64,000 bases of DNA from Actinobaculum suis (GTDB taxonomy: Bacteria; Actinomycetota; Actinomycetes; Actinomycetales; Actinomycetaceae). The stretch is from assembly GCF_900102025.1 (NCBI RefSeq), contig NZ_FNAU01000003.1:1-64000 (forward strand), read 5' to 3'. Below the pieces are notes generated by a model. It was not told the DNA's origin. It did not search any database and saw nothing but the letters and a program-made list of their open reading frames with translations. Of this stretch, positions 34,911 to 44,284 are shown piece by piece. Within the stretch, counting starts at the first letter, position 1, and each line of letters opens with the position of its first letter. A program made the position numbers and the translations under genes.

Positions 34911-35990
34911 GTGACGCAGATGGAAACCAAGGCAGAAGAAATGCAAGCACCTGACCCCGGGAATACGCCCGGAAACACGCCCAGCAACACACCCAGCAAC
35001 ACACCCGGTAACGCGCCCAGTAACACACCCGGCAACACACCCGGCAACGCGCCCGAAACCGCTGTACCCGGTAACGCGCCCGGCAACACACCCGGTAACG
35101 CGCCCGAAACCGCTGTACCCGGTGCCGTGCCCGCCGCTGCGCCGGTAGCAACCGCGCCCGATACTGCCTCTACCCCGCTGGTGCAAGTGGTGGACGTCCA
35201 CAAGTATTTTGGGGATTTGCATGTACTCAAGGGCATCAATTTGGAAGTTCAGCAAGGTGAAGTGCTGGTGCTTTTAGGGCCTTCTGGGTCTGGTAAGTCC
35301 ACGCTTTTGCGGTGTTTGAACCAGCTGGAAAACATTTCGGCAGGCCGCATCTACGTAGATGGCGAGTTGCAGGGGATGACGGAATCGCCTGCCCCTACAG
35401 GGTTCGCTTTGTGGAACGCGAAACGGCAAGGGGCGATTACGGCGGCGGGTACGTGGTTGCAGAAACGTTCCGACGCCGAGGTGGCGGCGCAGCGGGCCCG
35501 CATGGGGATGGTGTTCCAGCGTTTTATTTTATTCCCGCATATGACGGCTTTGGAAAACGTGGCGGAAGCACCGGCCCAAGTGGCCGGTTTGCCGGCCGCG
35601 CAAGCGCGCGAAAAAGCCGCGCACTATTTGGCCCAGGTGGGCCTTTCGGACCGGCAAGACCACTATCCTTCCGAACTTTCGGGCGGCCAGCAGCAGCGCG
35701 TGGCGATCGCGCGGGCCTTGGCTATGGAACCCGAAATCATGCTTTTTGATGAGCCGACCTCCGCGCTCGATCCGGAACTGGTAGGCGAAGTATTGGCCGT
35801 GATGAAGGATTTGGCCGCGGCTGGGATGACTATGGTTGTGGTTACCCACGAAATTGGTTTCGCGCGGGAGGTGGCCGATAACGTGGTGTTTATGGATGCC
35901 GGTTCCATTGTGGAACAGGGCGCCGCGGAACAAGTTATTGACCACCCGCAAGAACCGCGCGCTCAGGATTTCTTCACCTCAATCCTGTAG
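34911..35990 (+). CDS. amino-acid ABC transporter ATP-binding protein with repeat-bearing N-terminus
   Basis: All ABC motifs are present: Walker [10 protein letters not shown] near residue 124, Q-loop [18 protein letters not shown], signature LSGGQQQR, Walker [15 protein letters not shown] and the switch His in VVVTHE. It energises import by the preceding permease. Residues of about 17-85 are a tandem array of P-G-N-T/A units (DNA units of 12 bp), absent from ordinary GlnQ-type ATPases of about 250 residues. The start is uncertain: GTG at 34911 or ATG at 34920, both with a weak ribosome-binding site. A TATAGA in the 68-bp gap may be a separate promoter. Confidence 0.88.
   Translation: MTQMETKAEEMQAPDPGNTPGNTPSNTPSNTPGNAPSNTPGNTPGNAPETAVPGNAPGNTPGNAPETAVPGAVPAAAPVATAPDTASTPLVQVVDVHKYFGDLHVLKGINLEVQQGEVLVLLGPSGSGKSTLLRCLNQLENISAGRIYVDGELQGMTESPAPTGFALWNAKRQGAITAAGTWLQKRSDAEVAAQRARMGMVFQRFILFPHMTALENVAEAPAQVAGLPAAQAREKAAHYLAQVGLSDRQDHYPSELSGGQQQRVAIARALAMEPEIMLFDEPTSALDPELVGEVLAVMKDLAAAGMTMVVVTHEIGFAREVADNVVFMDAGSIVEQGAAEQVIDHPQEPRAQDFFTSIL
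34960..35133. repeat. about 12-bp repeat array inside the ABC ATPase gene
   Basis: Imperfect 12-bp units of the ACACCCGGCAAC type are repeated about a dozen times. Higher-order copies of GCGCCCGAAACCGCTGTACC occur near 35048 and 35099. Confidence 0.85.
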
Positions 35991-36005
35991 CGCGCGGCGC
36001 GGCCC

Positions 36006-36116
36006 GCGCGACCCACGCGAGCATTTGTTTAGGGGTGTCTTCCGCGCCCCGGCCGCATTCCCGCTGGCGCGCGACCCACGCGAGCATTTGCTTAGGGACG
36101 CGCGGGCATTTGCCTA
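36006..36116. repeat. direct repeats that include the yjhG stop codon
   Basis: A 29-bp unit occurs at 36006-36034 and 36069-36097 with one mismatch. A degenerate third copy (36103-36116) contains the actual stop codon of the dehydratase gene. On the coding strand all three have TAA or TAG followed by CAAATGC (GCAAATGC or ACAAATGC). Confidence 0.8.
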
Positions 36117-38105
36117 CGCAGCAGGGTTTTCCTTTTGCGCGAGTGCAGCCTTGCCCGCTTCCAAAGTTTCGATGATTTTATCGACGTCGTACACGCAACC
36201 ACGCCAAATACCACCGGAAACATCTTGCAGCACGGACCACAAACGCGTATCTGCGGGCAGATCCGGATCGGGCTGCAGATCCGGATTCGAGGGCCGGTTT
36301 GCTAACACCTGGGCACCTTCTGCATAGGAAAGCGGGGTTTCGGCACTGCCCACGAAATTGAGAGAACCGTCTAGGTTCACGGTATCCACCACGATTTCGA
36401 TCAGATCCCCATCTTGGATCTTGCCAATTGGGCCGCCTGCCAAAGCTTCGGGCCCCACGTGCCCGAAACAGGCCCCGGTGGAAACCCCGGAGAACCGGGC
36501 GTCCGTAATCAGCGAAACATGCTTACCGTAAGGCAACTGTTTGAGCGCGGATGTGAGCTGGTAGGTCTCTTCCATGCCGGTACCGCGCGGGCCCACACCG
36601 GCCACGATCATAACGTCGCCCGCCTTGATCTTGCCGTCCTTGAGGGCTGCGATCGCTGCCTTTTCGGAAGCGAAAACGCGGGCCGGGCCAGTTTGGCGGA
36701 ACACGCCGTCTTCCCCTACTACGCTCGGATCGATCGCGGTGGATTTCACCACGGATCCTTCCGGGGAAATATTGCCCTTCGGGAAGGTCACCGTGGAGGT
36801 GAGGCCGCGTTCCTTGGCTACCTCGATATCCATAATCACATCGCCCGGATCGGTGTGGTTCTTTTCCCGCAACCGTTGCTGTACTTGCTGGCGCCGATCC
36901 GAAGTTTCCCACCAGTCCAAGTTTTCGCCCAGGGTCTGCCCCGAAACGGTGAGCACATCTTCATGCAAAAGCCCCAGTTCGCGAATCTTGAGCATGGCTT
37001 CGGGCACGCCGCCGGCCAGGAATACCACACCTGTGGGGAACATAACCGGGCCGATCGGCAACACCGAAACAATTCGCGGCACGATCTTATTGATCCGCGA
37101 CCAATCGTCCACGGTTGGTACCCGGCAACCCGCCTCATATGCAATCGCCGTCAAATGCAAGAGCAAGTTCGTAGACCCACCAAAAGCGGCGTGCATAATC
37201 ATCGCATTTTCGATTGCCTTATCGGTGATAATGTCGCGCGTGCAAATTCCTTGTTCCTTCATACGGTGCAAGGCGCGCGCCGAAGCAGTGCCGAGGTCTT
37301 TCCAGATTGGTTCGCCAGAAACGCACAGGGCCGAATGTGGCAAGGCCAGCCCCAAAGCTTCACCAACTACCTGGGAGGTGGCGGCGGTCCCCAAGAACTG
37401 GCAGCCCCCGCCACCGGAAGCGCAGGCCCGGCACCCTTCCAGGGCCGCATAGTCCAGATCAATCTCCCCGGCCGCATAGCGAATCCCAATGGTTTGGATC
37501 GTGCCGAGGTCCTCCCCAACCGTAGGCTGGCGCGTAGCCCCGCCCGGCACCAAAATCGTGGGCGTATCGTGCTGGGAAGCAAGTGCCATCATGGTGGCGG
37601 GCAAGCCCTTATCGCAAGAAGCAATACCCATTACCGCTTTCCGGGTGGGTAGGGAACGAATAATTCGGCGCATCACGATCGCCGCATCATTACGGTAAGG
37701 CAGGGAATCGAACATGCCGATAGTGCCCTGCGAGCGCCCATCGCACGGATCGGAAGTGTATCCCGCGTAGGGCACATCCCCTTGCCGTTTTAGTTCATTG
37801 GCGGCTTCTTCGATCAGCATTCCCAATTCGAAATGCCCGGTATGTAGGCCCAGCGCGGTAGGCGTGCCATCTTCCCCGCGCATACCACCCAACGTGGAGA
37901 TAATCATGACGTCGTCTTGCCCGATCGTCTCGGGGTCCCACCCCATCCCCACACCTTGGGTCATCGAAAACAGCACCCCGGAAGGGGCTTCCCGCAGTTG
38001 TTTAGCGGTCAGTGGCAGGCGCCCTTTCGGCCCGGGCGCGTGCGTATCTACGTGGTAAAACTCCAGTTCGCGGGGTTGATAAATCTCATCTAGTAGGTTG
38101 CTCAT
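36114..38105 (-). CDS. yjhG: IlvD/Edd family dehydratase, YjhG/YagF-type (D-xylonate dehydratase-like)
   Basis: At 663 residues it is longer than IlvD and matches the YjhG/YagF branch, whose E. coli members dehydrate D-xylonate to 2-keto-3-deoxy-pentonate. Fe-S and Mg-site cysteines lie in SDPCDGRSQGT (near 121), ASCDKGLPATMM (near 168) and CASGGGGCQFLGTA (near 228). KHVSLITDARFSGVSTGACF and HVGPEALAGGPIGK near the C-terminus are family-conserved. The ATG is preceded by AAAGGAG. Neighbours (aldolase, GntP permease, IclR regulator) support a sugar-acid pathway. Gluconate or another aldonate remains possible. Confidence 0.88.
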   Translation of the reverse strand: MSNLLDEIYQPRELEFYHVDTHAPGPKGRLPLTAKQLREAPSGVLFSMTQGVGMGWDPETIGQDDVMIISTLGGMRGEDGTPTALGLHTGHFELGMLIEEAANELKRQGDVPYAGYTSDPCDGRSQGTIGMFDSLPYRNDAAIVMRRIIRSLPTRKAVMGIASCDKGLPATMMALASQHDTPTILVPGGATRQPTVGEDLGTIQTIGIRYAAGEIDLDYAALEGCRACASGGGGCQFLGTAATSQVVGEALGLALPHSALCVSGEPIWKDLGTASARALHRMKEQGICTRDIITDKAIENAMIMHAAFGGSTNLLLHLTAIAYEAGCRVPTVDDWSRINKIVPRIVSVLPIGPVMFPTGVVFLAGGVPEAMLKIRELGLLHEDVLTVSGQTLGENLDWWETSDRRQQVQQRLREKNHTDPGDVIMDIEVAKERGLTSTVTFPKGNISPEGSVVKSTAIDPSVVGEDGVFRQTGPARVFASEKAAIAALKDGKIKAGDVMIVAGVGPRGTGMEETYQLTSALKQLPYGKHVSLITDARFSGVSTGACFGHVGPEALAGGPIGKIQDGDLIEIVVDTVNLDGSLNFVGSAETPLSYAEGAQVLANRPSNPDLQPDPDLPADTRLWSVLQDVSGGIWRGCVYDVDKIIETLEAGKAALAQKENPAA

Positions 38106-38155
38106 ATCATTCTCCTTTGAATCTTATGCATCCTTCGCGGTTGTGGTTCTCAGTT

Positions 38156-39154
38156 TCAGGTGGTAACGATCCCTTCTGCTTCCATTAGTGCTTCTACCTG
38201 GGCGAGTATGCCGCTGATTTGGGTGCGTGCCTCCTCCGTAAGTGGCGCGCTCGTGGCCGCGCTACGCGGGGAAATATCGAGCCCGCGTTGCCGGGTTGCT
38301 TCCTTGATCGCGGCCGGGAAGAAGGTGACGACGCCGTACAGCGCCGAGGCTGCGTCCAATATCCGCTGCACACTGCGGATCCGGGAAAGATCATTTTCCT
38401 GGATTGTGGCAACCCCGGCCGCGCATACTTCGGGGAACACATTGGATAGCCCAGCAATGCAGCCATTCCCACCCGCGAGCACATTGTGGAAGAAGTTTTC
38501 GTCCATTCCCGAATAGAAAATGAAATCCGGGGCTAACGGGCTTACTTCGGCAATTAGCTGGCGCGTGCCCGCCACATCCGAAATCGTGTCTTTGATGCCA
38601 ACAATATTCGGATGTTTTTCTACCAGCTTTCGGATTAGGGGCCCGGTAAGAGGATTTCCAGTACGGTCCGGGAAATTATATAGATACACGGGTTTGTCAG
38701 CTAAAGCCTGCGCGATCTGGGAAAAATGGGCGAAGAGATCTTCCTCGGAAAGCCGCATATAGTACGGGGCTATGAGGATCACGCTATCGGCGCCATGGTC
38801 AAAAGCATAGCGGGATAGTTCCACGCTTTGCGCTACGGAATTAGCACCGGTTCCGACCATGAGATGGGTTTTCCCGGTCAGTTCTGCCCCGGCAAGGCGA
38901 ATCAGTTCTTGCTTGCGGGCGGCGTCGAGGGCGAAAAACTCTCCCATAGAACCGAGCAGTAAAATACCGTCCAACCCGGAAGCGCAGAGTTTATTCCAAT
39001 GGGTCCGGCAGGCATCGGCGTCGATACTCCCGTCCTCGCGGAACGGGGTGATAACCGGGCACAAGTATTTTGGTGCGGGAACTGTTCGCTGCGGGAGCGC
39101 AGGTGCGGCCGCAGGATTTTTAGCGGTAGTAGCGGAAGCACGGGCAGAGGTCAA
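38156..39154 (-). CDS. yjhH: DapA-family aldolase, YjhH/YagE-like (2-keto-3-deoxy-sugar-acid aldolase)
   Basis: The TIM-barrel Schiff-base aldolase has the Tyr in YLYNFPDRTGNPLT and the Schiff-base Lys in IVGIKDTISDVAGTRQLI. GSMGEFFALDAARKQ replaces the GTTGE motif of true dihydrodipicolinate synthases, as in YagE/YjhH, which split 2-keto-3-deoxy-pentonate or -gluconate to pyruvate and an aldehyde. The start is TTG preceded by AAAGGA; the first 25 residues are an Ala-rich extension. It lies 50 bp upstream of the dehydratase gene and should act on its product. Confidence 0.87.
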   Translation of the reverse strand: MTSARASATTAKNPAAAPALPQRTVPAPKYLCPVITPFREDGSIDADACRTHWNKLCASGLDGILLLGSMGEFFALDAARKQELIRLAGAELTGKTHLMVGTGANSVAQSVELSRYAFDHGADSVILIAPYYMRLSEEDLFAHFSQIAQALADKPVYLYNFPDRTGNPLTGPLIRKLVEKHPNIVGIKDTISDVAGTRQLIAEVSPLAPDFIFYSGMDENFFHNVLAGGNGCIAGLSNVFPEVCAAGVATIQENDLSRIRSVQRILDAASALYGVVTFFPAAIKEATRQRGLDISPRSAATSAPLTEEARTQISGILAQVEALMEAEGIVTT

Positions 39155-39238
39155 AGTTATTCCTTTCTCTAGCTAAGCGTGATGGGGGATTTCAGCGCTG
39201 CATTGTTTTTCAGCAATTGTCCGCGCCGCCCCGCACGC

Positions 39239-40627
39239 TTAGACGAAGACGTTGATGAGCAGGATCCACACAATTCCGAGTACGGAAACCAGGCAGGTTT
39301 GCACGGACCAGGTTTTGAAGGTTTGGCCCACGCTGAGGTGGAAGTATTCCTTCACGAGCCAGAAACCGGCGTCGTTCACGTGGGAAAGGAAAGTGGAACC
39401 GGCACCGATCGCGAGCGCCATGAGGGCCAATTCCACCGGGACCATGCCGGCGGCAAGTGGTGCCACGATACCGGCCGCGGTAATGGTGGCAACGGTAGCG
39501 CTACCGGTGGCAACGCGAATGAAAGCGGCTACTAGCCAAGCGGCAAGCAGCGGGGAGATTGGCAGGCCGGAAAGCCAGCCGCCAATAACGTCGGCAATAC
39601 CGGAATCCACCAGGGTTTCCTTGAAGCCGCCGCCCGCACCCACGATGAGCAAGACGGAAGCGATCGGGGCGAAGGAGCCGCCGATAATATCGGAAACTTC
39701 AGAAAGGCTTTTCCCGCGGCCCAGGCCGAGCACAATAATTCCGTAGAGCACGGCTACCAAAAGTGCCACGAGCGGCTTGCCGAGGAAGGCCACCAGGTCC
39801 GATTCCCAGCCCACGATCTCGAAGATCGAATGCAAGAGCATGAGGACCACGGGAATTAGCACGATCAGTACGGAAGCGAAGAAACTGGGCCGCTCGCTGT
39901 GTGCGACTTCCGATTGGTGGCCTTCGAGGTGTTCGTCGGTTACGTGCGTGGGCACGAGTTTTGCCATGGGCCGAGCCAGCAGCGGGCCGGCGATAATCAC
40001 CGTGGGGATGGCAATAATCAGGCCGATTCCCAAGGTGAGGCCAATATTGGCGCCCAAGGTGTCGATGGCGATAAGCGGGCCCGGATGGGGTGGCACGAAG
40101 CAGTGCAAACACACTAGGCCGGCCAGCGCTGGCATGGCCAGTAGCATGAGTGGCTGTTTCGTGCGGCGCGCCACCAGCATGATCACCGGGACCATGAGCA
40201 CCACGCCCACTTCGAAGAAGAGCGGGATGCCGATGATAAAGGCAATTAGGGCCATCGCCCACGGGAGCCGTTTGGTTCCCGTAGCCCCAATAATGGTTTC
40301 TACGATTTGATCGGCGCCACCGGAACGTATCAGTAGTTCGCCGATCATGGACCCGAGGACGATGAGTACTCCTACCCCGCCTACGGTGCTTCCCAAACCT
40401 GTGGTGAAGGAGGAGAAGGCATCCAATAGTGGCGTGCCCGCGATTAGGGCCATCACAAAGGAACCGAAGAGCAGGGCGAGGAAGGGATGCACTTTGAGTG
40501 CGGTAATCAAAAGGATAATGAGGGCAACACCCACCAGCGCGGCCACGATGAGCTGGGTGGGAGAGGCACTGCTCGCAGCGCCTACCGCCGCGGTAAGCGG
40601 CAATGTCTGGGTCAGAATTCCAGCCAT
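39239..40627 (-). CDS. GntP family gluconate/sugar-acid permease
   Basis: This 462-residue protein has about 12-14 membrane segments and GntP-family segments such as HCFVPPHPGPLIAIDTLGAN and GAGSTFLSHVNDAGFWLVKE, the latter near the C-terminus. The family imports gluconate and related aldonates by proton symport. AAGGAG precedes the ATG. It is first in the three-gene run with the aldolase and dehydratase; the set corresponds to E. coli yjhF-yjhH-yjhG. Confidence 0.92.
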   Translation of the reverse strand: MAGILTQTLPLTAAVGAASSASPTQLIVAALVGVALIILLITALKVHPFLALLFGSFVMALIAGTPLLDAFSSFTTGLGSTVGGVGVLIVLGSMIGELLIRSGGADQIVETIIGATGTKRLPWAMALIAFIIGIPLFFEVGVVLMVPVIMLVARRTKQPLMLLAMPALAGLVCLHCFVPPHPGPLIAIDTLGANIGLTLGIGLIIAIPTVIIAGPLLARPMAKLVPTHVTDEHLEGHQSEVAHSERPSFFASVLIVLIPVVLMLLHSIFEIVGWESDLVAFLGKPLVALLVAVLYGIIVLGLGRGKSLSEVSDIIGGSFAPIASVLLIVGAGGGFKETLVDSGIADVIGGWLSGLPISPLLAAWLVAAFIRVATGSATVATITAAGIVAPLAAGMVPVELALMALAIGAGSTFLSHVNDAGFWLVKEYFHLSVGQTFKTWSVQTCLVSVLGIVWILLINVFV

Positions 40628-40979
40628 TGGACTCCTTCCATCAAATACGGTAAATTCACGTTGTGCGAATTTCAGTCCGTCTATCTGAATTTAACCTCAC
40701 GGTAGCGAGAAAAGTGCATTCCATCAACCGGAACCGCGTTTTAGCAAAATGAATCTTGCTTAATTCTGAGTATTTTTCGGCAGGTTTTAAGCCAAAAGGC
40801 CCAAAACTCCGGTATCTTCCAAGTAACCGAAAGCTTGGAGCCACGGCCGCACGACGGTGTGCCAGCATGTGCCCGCACGCCTCAGGCTCACCGCCGCACG
40901 CCAAAGGCAAACCGGTTTGCCGGGCCTGCTGGTTTGCCGGGCCTGGCAAGAACAAGCGTTGTAGGAAAGAAGTAGAGCG
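40628..40979. other. divergent promoter region of the sugar-acid cluster
   Basis: Between gntP and the IclR gene lie TTCAG/CTGAA (9-nt spacer, around 40670-40690) close to gntP, the 16-bp palindrome at 40906-40921, and a repeated TGGTTTGCCGGGCCTG segment at about 40914-40948. No gene is present. Confidence 0.45.
40906..40921. promoter_or_regulatory. 16-bp palindromic operator candidate
   Basis: GGCAAACCGGTTTGCC is a perfect palindrome about 60 bp upstream of the IclR start and within the divergent region, an expected place for autoregulation. The half-site GGTTTGCC is repeated at about 40931-40938. Confidence 0.45.
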
Positions 40980-41990
40980 ATGAGTCAGCACACTGTACAC
41001 GGTGATAGCGCGTATTATCACGGCGATACCCAGCCTCATACCCAACCTTTGGTTTCCCAGCCACTGGTTTCCGCGGACCTTAGTAAACTCAAGGGTGCCG
41101 ATCGTGTTTTGGCTCTCCTCATCGTGCTCGCTCACCGGCCCCAAGGTGCCAGTTTGGAAGAACTGGCGGAAATTATGGCGGCCCCAAAATCCACCGTGCA
41201 TCGTTCCCTAAGTTCGCTGGTTAAATCCGAGCTGGTAACGAATTCTGCACATGGACGCTACGAAATAAGTGACGAATTTTTGCGCCTCGCTTTTACCTAT
41301 GCCGAATCACGGCCGCTTACCCAGCGCGTGCAACCAATTCTGAACCGTTTGGTGGCACGGTTCGGGGAGACCGCGCACTATGCGGTACTTGATGGTAACC
41401 GCGTGATCTATCAAGCAAAGGCCGAACCGCAGGGCCGTGCTGTAAAACTAACCTCGGTAGTGGGCGGCGCTAACCCGGCCCATGCCACCGCCGTCGGCAA
41501 ACTCCTCCTCGCTTATAAAACCCACACGCTCACGGACCTCTACGAAATATTGGGCCTCACTCCGCCGAGTACACCGAATACACCGAATACTGGCGCCGCC
41601 GTAACCGGCAAAGCGCGCCCCACTGCCTCCGTAACCGGCAAAGCACACGCAGCTGCCCCCGCACACGCCACCAAAACCGGCGTGGCAAGTGGGCCGGCTG
41701 CACTCAGCGCGGGTAGCACGCCCGAATTGGAGAGGCGCACGGCCCATACCATTACCTCGGTACCGGAATTGTGGAAAGAACTAGAAATCATTCGCGCCCA
41801 GCAATACGCGGTGGATCGCGAGGAAAGCGAAAACGGGCTCAACTGCCTGGCCGTGCCGTACTACGCGCCGGGTAGTCAATATTTGGCCGGCGCGATCAGC
41901 GTTTCAGCAATTGCCTTCCGCATGCCGCTCCACGTTTTAGAAGAAAACGTGGCGGAAATCCGCGAAATCGTAAATACCAGCGGGCAGTAA
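40980..41990 (+). CDS. IclR family transcriptional regulator
   Basis: The winged HTH (ASLEELAEIMAAPKSTVHRS, residues about 55-75) is followed by the IclR effector domain (RFGETAHYAVLDGNRVIYQA, then GLNCLAVPYYAPGSQYLAG-like C-terminal motif). It is divergent from the permease-aldolase-dehydratase genes, so it probably controls them, as the IclR proteins YjhI and YagI (XynR) do in E. coli (inference). Residues of about 194-250 are a Thr/Pro/Ala-rich insert with repeated TPNTPNT and VTGKA words that interrupts the effector domain; ordinary family members are about 55 residues shorter. Confidence 0.88.
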   Translation: MSQHTVHGDSAYYHGDTQPHTQPLVSQPLVSADLSKLKGADRVLALLIVLAHRPQGASLEELAEIMAAPKSTVHRSLSSLVKSELVTNSAHGRYEISDEFLRLAFTYAESRPLTQRVQPILNRLVARFGETAHYAVLDGNRVIYQAKAEPQGRAVKLTSVVGGANPAHATAVGKLLLAYKTHTLTDLYEILGLTPPSTPNTPNTGAAVTGKARPTASVTGKAHAAAPAHATKTGVASGPAALSAGSTPELERRTAHTITSVPELWKELEIIRAQQYAVDREESENGLNCLAVPYYAPGSQYLAGAISVSAIAFRMPLHVLEENVAEIREIVNTSGQ

Positions 41991-42050
41991 AACGAGGCGA
42001 AGGTAACCGCGCGGTCTTGCCTAACTATTGCCTAACTAACGGCGCCCCTA

Positions 42051-42120
42051 TCTAATTAGCAGGTGCCTAATTAGCAGGTACCTATTTAGTAGGCACCTAA
42101 TTAGCGCCTAATTAGCAGCG
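42051..42120. repeat. TAATTAG-containing tandem repeats
   Basis: Degenerate units of 14-16 bp (GCCTAATTAGCAGGT type) occur about five times after the IclR stop. They place stop codons in several frames. Confidence 0.75.
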
Positions 42121-42131
42121 CCACAAAATAA

Positions 42132-42171
42132 ACGGCCCGGGCAGGGAAAACGCATTCCCAGCCCGGGCCGT
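42132..42171. terminator. bidirectional terminator between the IclR gene and pgi
   Basis: ACGGCCCGGGC (42132-42142) pairs perfectly with 42161-42171. Within the loop GGGAA/TTCCC adds five base pairs. Convergent genes flank it and A/T-rich sequence follows on both sides. Confidence 0.85.
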
Positions 42172-42225
42172 AGATATATGTTTTTACTTTTTCGTACTAC
42201 CGTGCGCTGCGCACACAGCGGGTTT

Positions 42226-43881
42226 TTACTGCCGGTGTTCGCGGTAGTAGGCAATCAGCGCGCGCGTGGATGAATCTTGGGCCGCAAGTGCCTCTTCATC
42301 TCCGGCAATAGCGGGTGCCAGGTCGATTGCCATTTGTTTGCCCAGTTCCACACCCCACTGGTCGAAGGAATCGATCCCCCATACCACGCCTTGAGTGAAG
42401 GTGATGTGTTCGTAGAGGGCAATGAGCTGGCCGAGCACTGCCGGCGTGAGTGCTGGCGCCATGATAGACGCCGTCGGCTTATTACCCGGGAACACGCGGG
42501 CGGGCACGATTTCTTCCGGTGTGCCTTCAGCCCGTACCTCATCGGCCGTCTTTCCGAATGCCAAAGCCTTCGTTTGGGCGAAGAAGTTACCGAGGAACAG
42601 CTCATGCTGGTCTGCTTCCCCATCCCGCAAAGCGTAGGTGGGGTTGGCAAAAGCAATAAAATCTGCGGGGATAAGCTGCGTGCCCTGGTGGATCAGCTGG
42701 TAGAAAGCATGCTGGCCATTAGTACCAGGTTCGCCCCAGAACACTTCGCCAGTTGCGGTAGTAACCGGGCTGCCATCCCAGCGCACCCGCTTGCCATTCG
42801 ATTCCATGGTGAGCTGCTGCAAATAGGCCGGGAAACGGTGCAGGTACTGCGAGTACGGGAGCACGGCGTGGGTGGCCGCCCCGAAGAAGTTCACGTACCA
42901 CACATTGAGCAAGCCCATCAGCAAGGGCACGTTCTTTTCCGGTGCTGCCTGCGCGAAATGCTCATCGATCGCATGGAAACCGGCCAGGAAATCGTCGAAA
43001 TTATCCGGGCCAATCGCAATCACCAGGGAAAGGCCAACCGCGCTGTCTACCGAGTAGCGGCCGCCCACCCAGTCCCAGAACCCGAAGGCATTCTCCACCG
43101 AAATACCGAACTCGGATACCTTCTCCAAATTGGTGGACACCGCCACAAAGTGCTTAGCTACGGCGTCGGCACTTTGTACCCCGCGCGCCGCCAACTGCTG
43201 GAGCAACCAGGTACGTGCCTGGCGCGCATTCGTAAGGGTTTCCAGGGTGGTAAAGGTTTTGGAGGCAACGATAAACAACACGGTTTCTGGATCGACGCCG
43301 CGTAGCTTCTCCCCCACATCGGTGGGATCAATATTGGAAATAAACCGGCATTCTAAACCGTCCTTTACGTACGGTTTAAGTGCTTCATAGGCCATTACCG
43401 GCCCAAGGTCGGAACCACCGATCCCAATATTGATAACGGTGCGGATCGGTTTACCCGTCACGCCCTTCCATTCGCCCGAGCGGACCGCGCGCGCAAAATC
43501 GTACATGCGGCCTTTCACTTCATGCACATCGGCCACCACGTTTTGCCCATCTACTACGAGCTCATCGGTGGCCGGGCGGCGCAAAGCCGTATGCAAAACC
43601 GCGCGGTCTTCAGTGGTGTTGATATGCGCGCCAGCATACATAGCATCCCGGCGTTCGAGCACCTTGGTTTCCGCGGCCAGTTCTAGGAGGGCATCACGCA
43701 CCGGCGCCGTCAAATAAGACTTCGAAAGATCTACGTTGAGGCTCCCCGCCTCATACGTGAACTCGCTGGCCCGTTGCGGATCAGCGGCAAACCAGCTCCG
43801 GAAATCCACCTGGAAATCCGCATACAATTTTTCGAGTTTCGCCCATGCGGCCGTACTCGTGGGATCAATTGGTTTCTGCAT
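42226..43881 (-). CDS. pgi: glucose-6-phosphate isomerase
   Basis: PGI interconverts glucose-6-phosphate and fructose-6-phosphate. Family signatures include [34 protein letters not shown] and [20 protein letters not shown]. The length from the chosen ATG (551 aa) is standard. The start at 43881 has GGAGG upstream; an in-frame extension of 50 codons further up was rejected. The next gene in the opposite direction is phosphofructokinase, which uses its product. Confidence 0.96.
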   Translation of the reverse strand: MQKPIDPTSTAAWAKLEKLYADFQVDFRSWFAADPQRASEFTYEAGSLNVDLSKSYLTAPVRDALLELAAETKVLERRDAMYAGAHINTTEDRAVLHTALRRPATDELVVDGQNVVADVHEVKGRMYDFARAVRSGEWKGVTGKPIRTVINIGIGGSDLGPVMAYEALKPYVKDGLECRFISNIDPTDVGEKLRGVDPETVLFIVASKTFTTLETLTNARQARTWLLQQLAARGVQSADAVAKHFVAVSTNLEKVSEFGISVENAFGFWDWVGGRYSVDSAVGLSLVIAIGPDNFDDFLAGFHAIDEHFAQAAPEKNVPLLMGLLNVWYVNFFGAATHAVLPYSQYLHRFPAYLQQLTMESNGKRVRWDGSPVTTATGEVFWGEPGTNGQHAFYQLIHQGTQLIPADFIAFANPTYALRDGEADQHELFLGNFFAQTKALAFGKTADEVRAEGTPEEIVPARVFPGNKPTASIMAPALTPAVLGQLIALYEHITFTQGVVWGIDSFDQWGVELGKQMAIDLAPAIAGDEEALAAQDSSTRALIAYYREHRQ

Positions 43882-44284
43882 GAATCCTCCACGTTGAAGA
43901 GTATGTAACACAACCATCCTAACCAACGCCGCGCACTGTGGTATAGGCCGCTTTGTGCAGGCGCGCCAGCCAGACAGGTCGCATTTCTGCCCCCGAAAAT
44001 ACTGCCCCGCTAGCGGCTCATCGCCCCGCAAACGGCTGTTACCCTCCCCCGAAAAAGCAGACGCCCACTACCCGCCCCGAATTACACCTGCTACCCGCAA
44101 AGCTGCTACCCGCAAAGCTACTACCCGCAAAGCTACTACCCGCCCCAAAATGATCGCGCGGCAAACCGGCAGTATGCAGCAAACCCGCAGATAGCAGCCA
44201 AGTTTGAAGAATCGCGGGCTTAAATCCCGCCTAAATCTTCCCCCATTTGAAAGAATTATCGGAGAAACAAGTGAGGAGAAGCCC
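43882..44284. other. divergent spacer between pgi and pfkA
   Basis: It carries the 4 x 15-bp repeat (44088-44147) and the untranslated leader of pfkA. No other gene or clear promoter was recognised. Confidence 0.5.
44088..44147. repeat. 4 x 15-bp tandem repeat
   Basis: Units CTGCTACCCGCAAAG (44088 and 44103), CTACTACCCGCAAAG (44118) and a diverged fourth (44133) are contiguous. Confidence 0.9.

Noticed and set aside
36114-38105. Annotation as IlvD (branched-chain amino-acid dihydroxy-acid dehydratase)
   Set aside because: Length, motif spacing and neighbours match YjhG/YagF; IlvD is shorter and usually linked to ilv genes.
38156-39154. Annotation as DapA (lysine pathway)
   Set aside because: GSMGE replaces GTTGE, and the context is sugar-acid catabolism.
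43882-44031. 50-codon N-terminal extension of pgi
   Set aside because: The ATG at 43881 has GGAGG and gives the standard PGI length.
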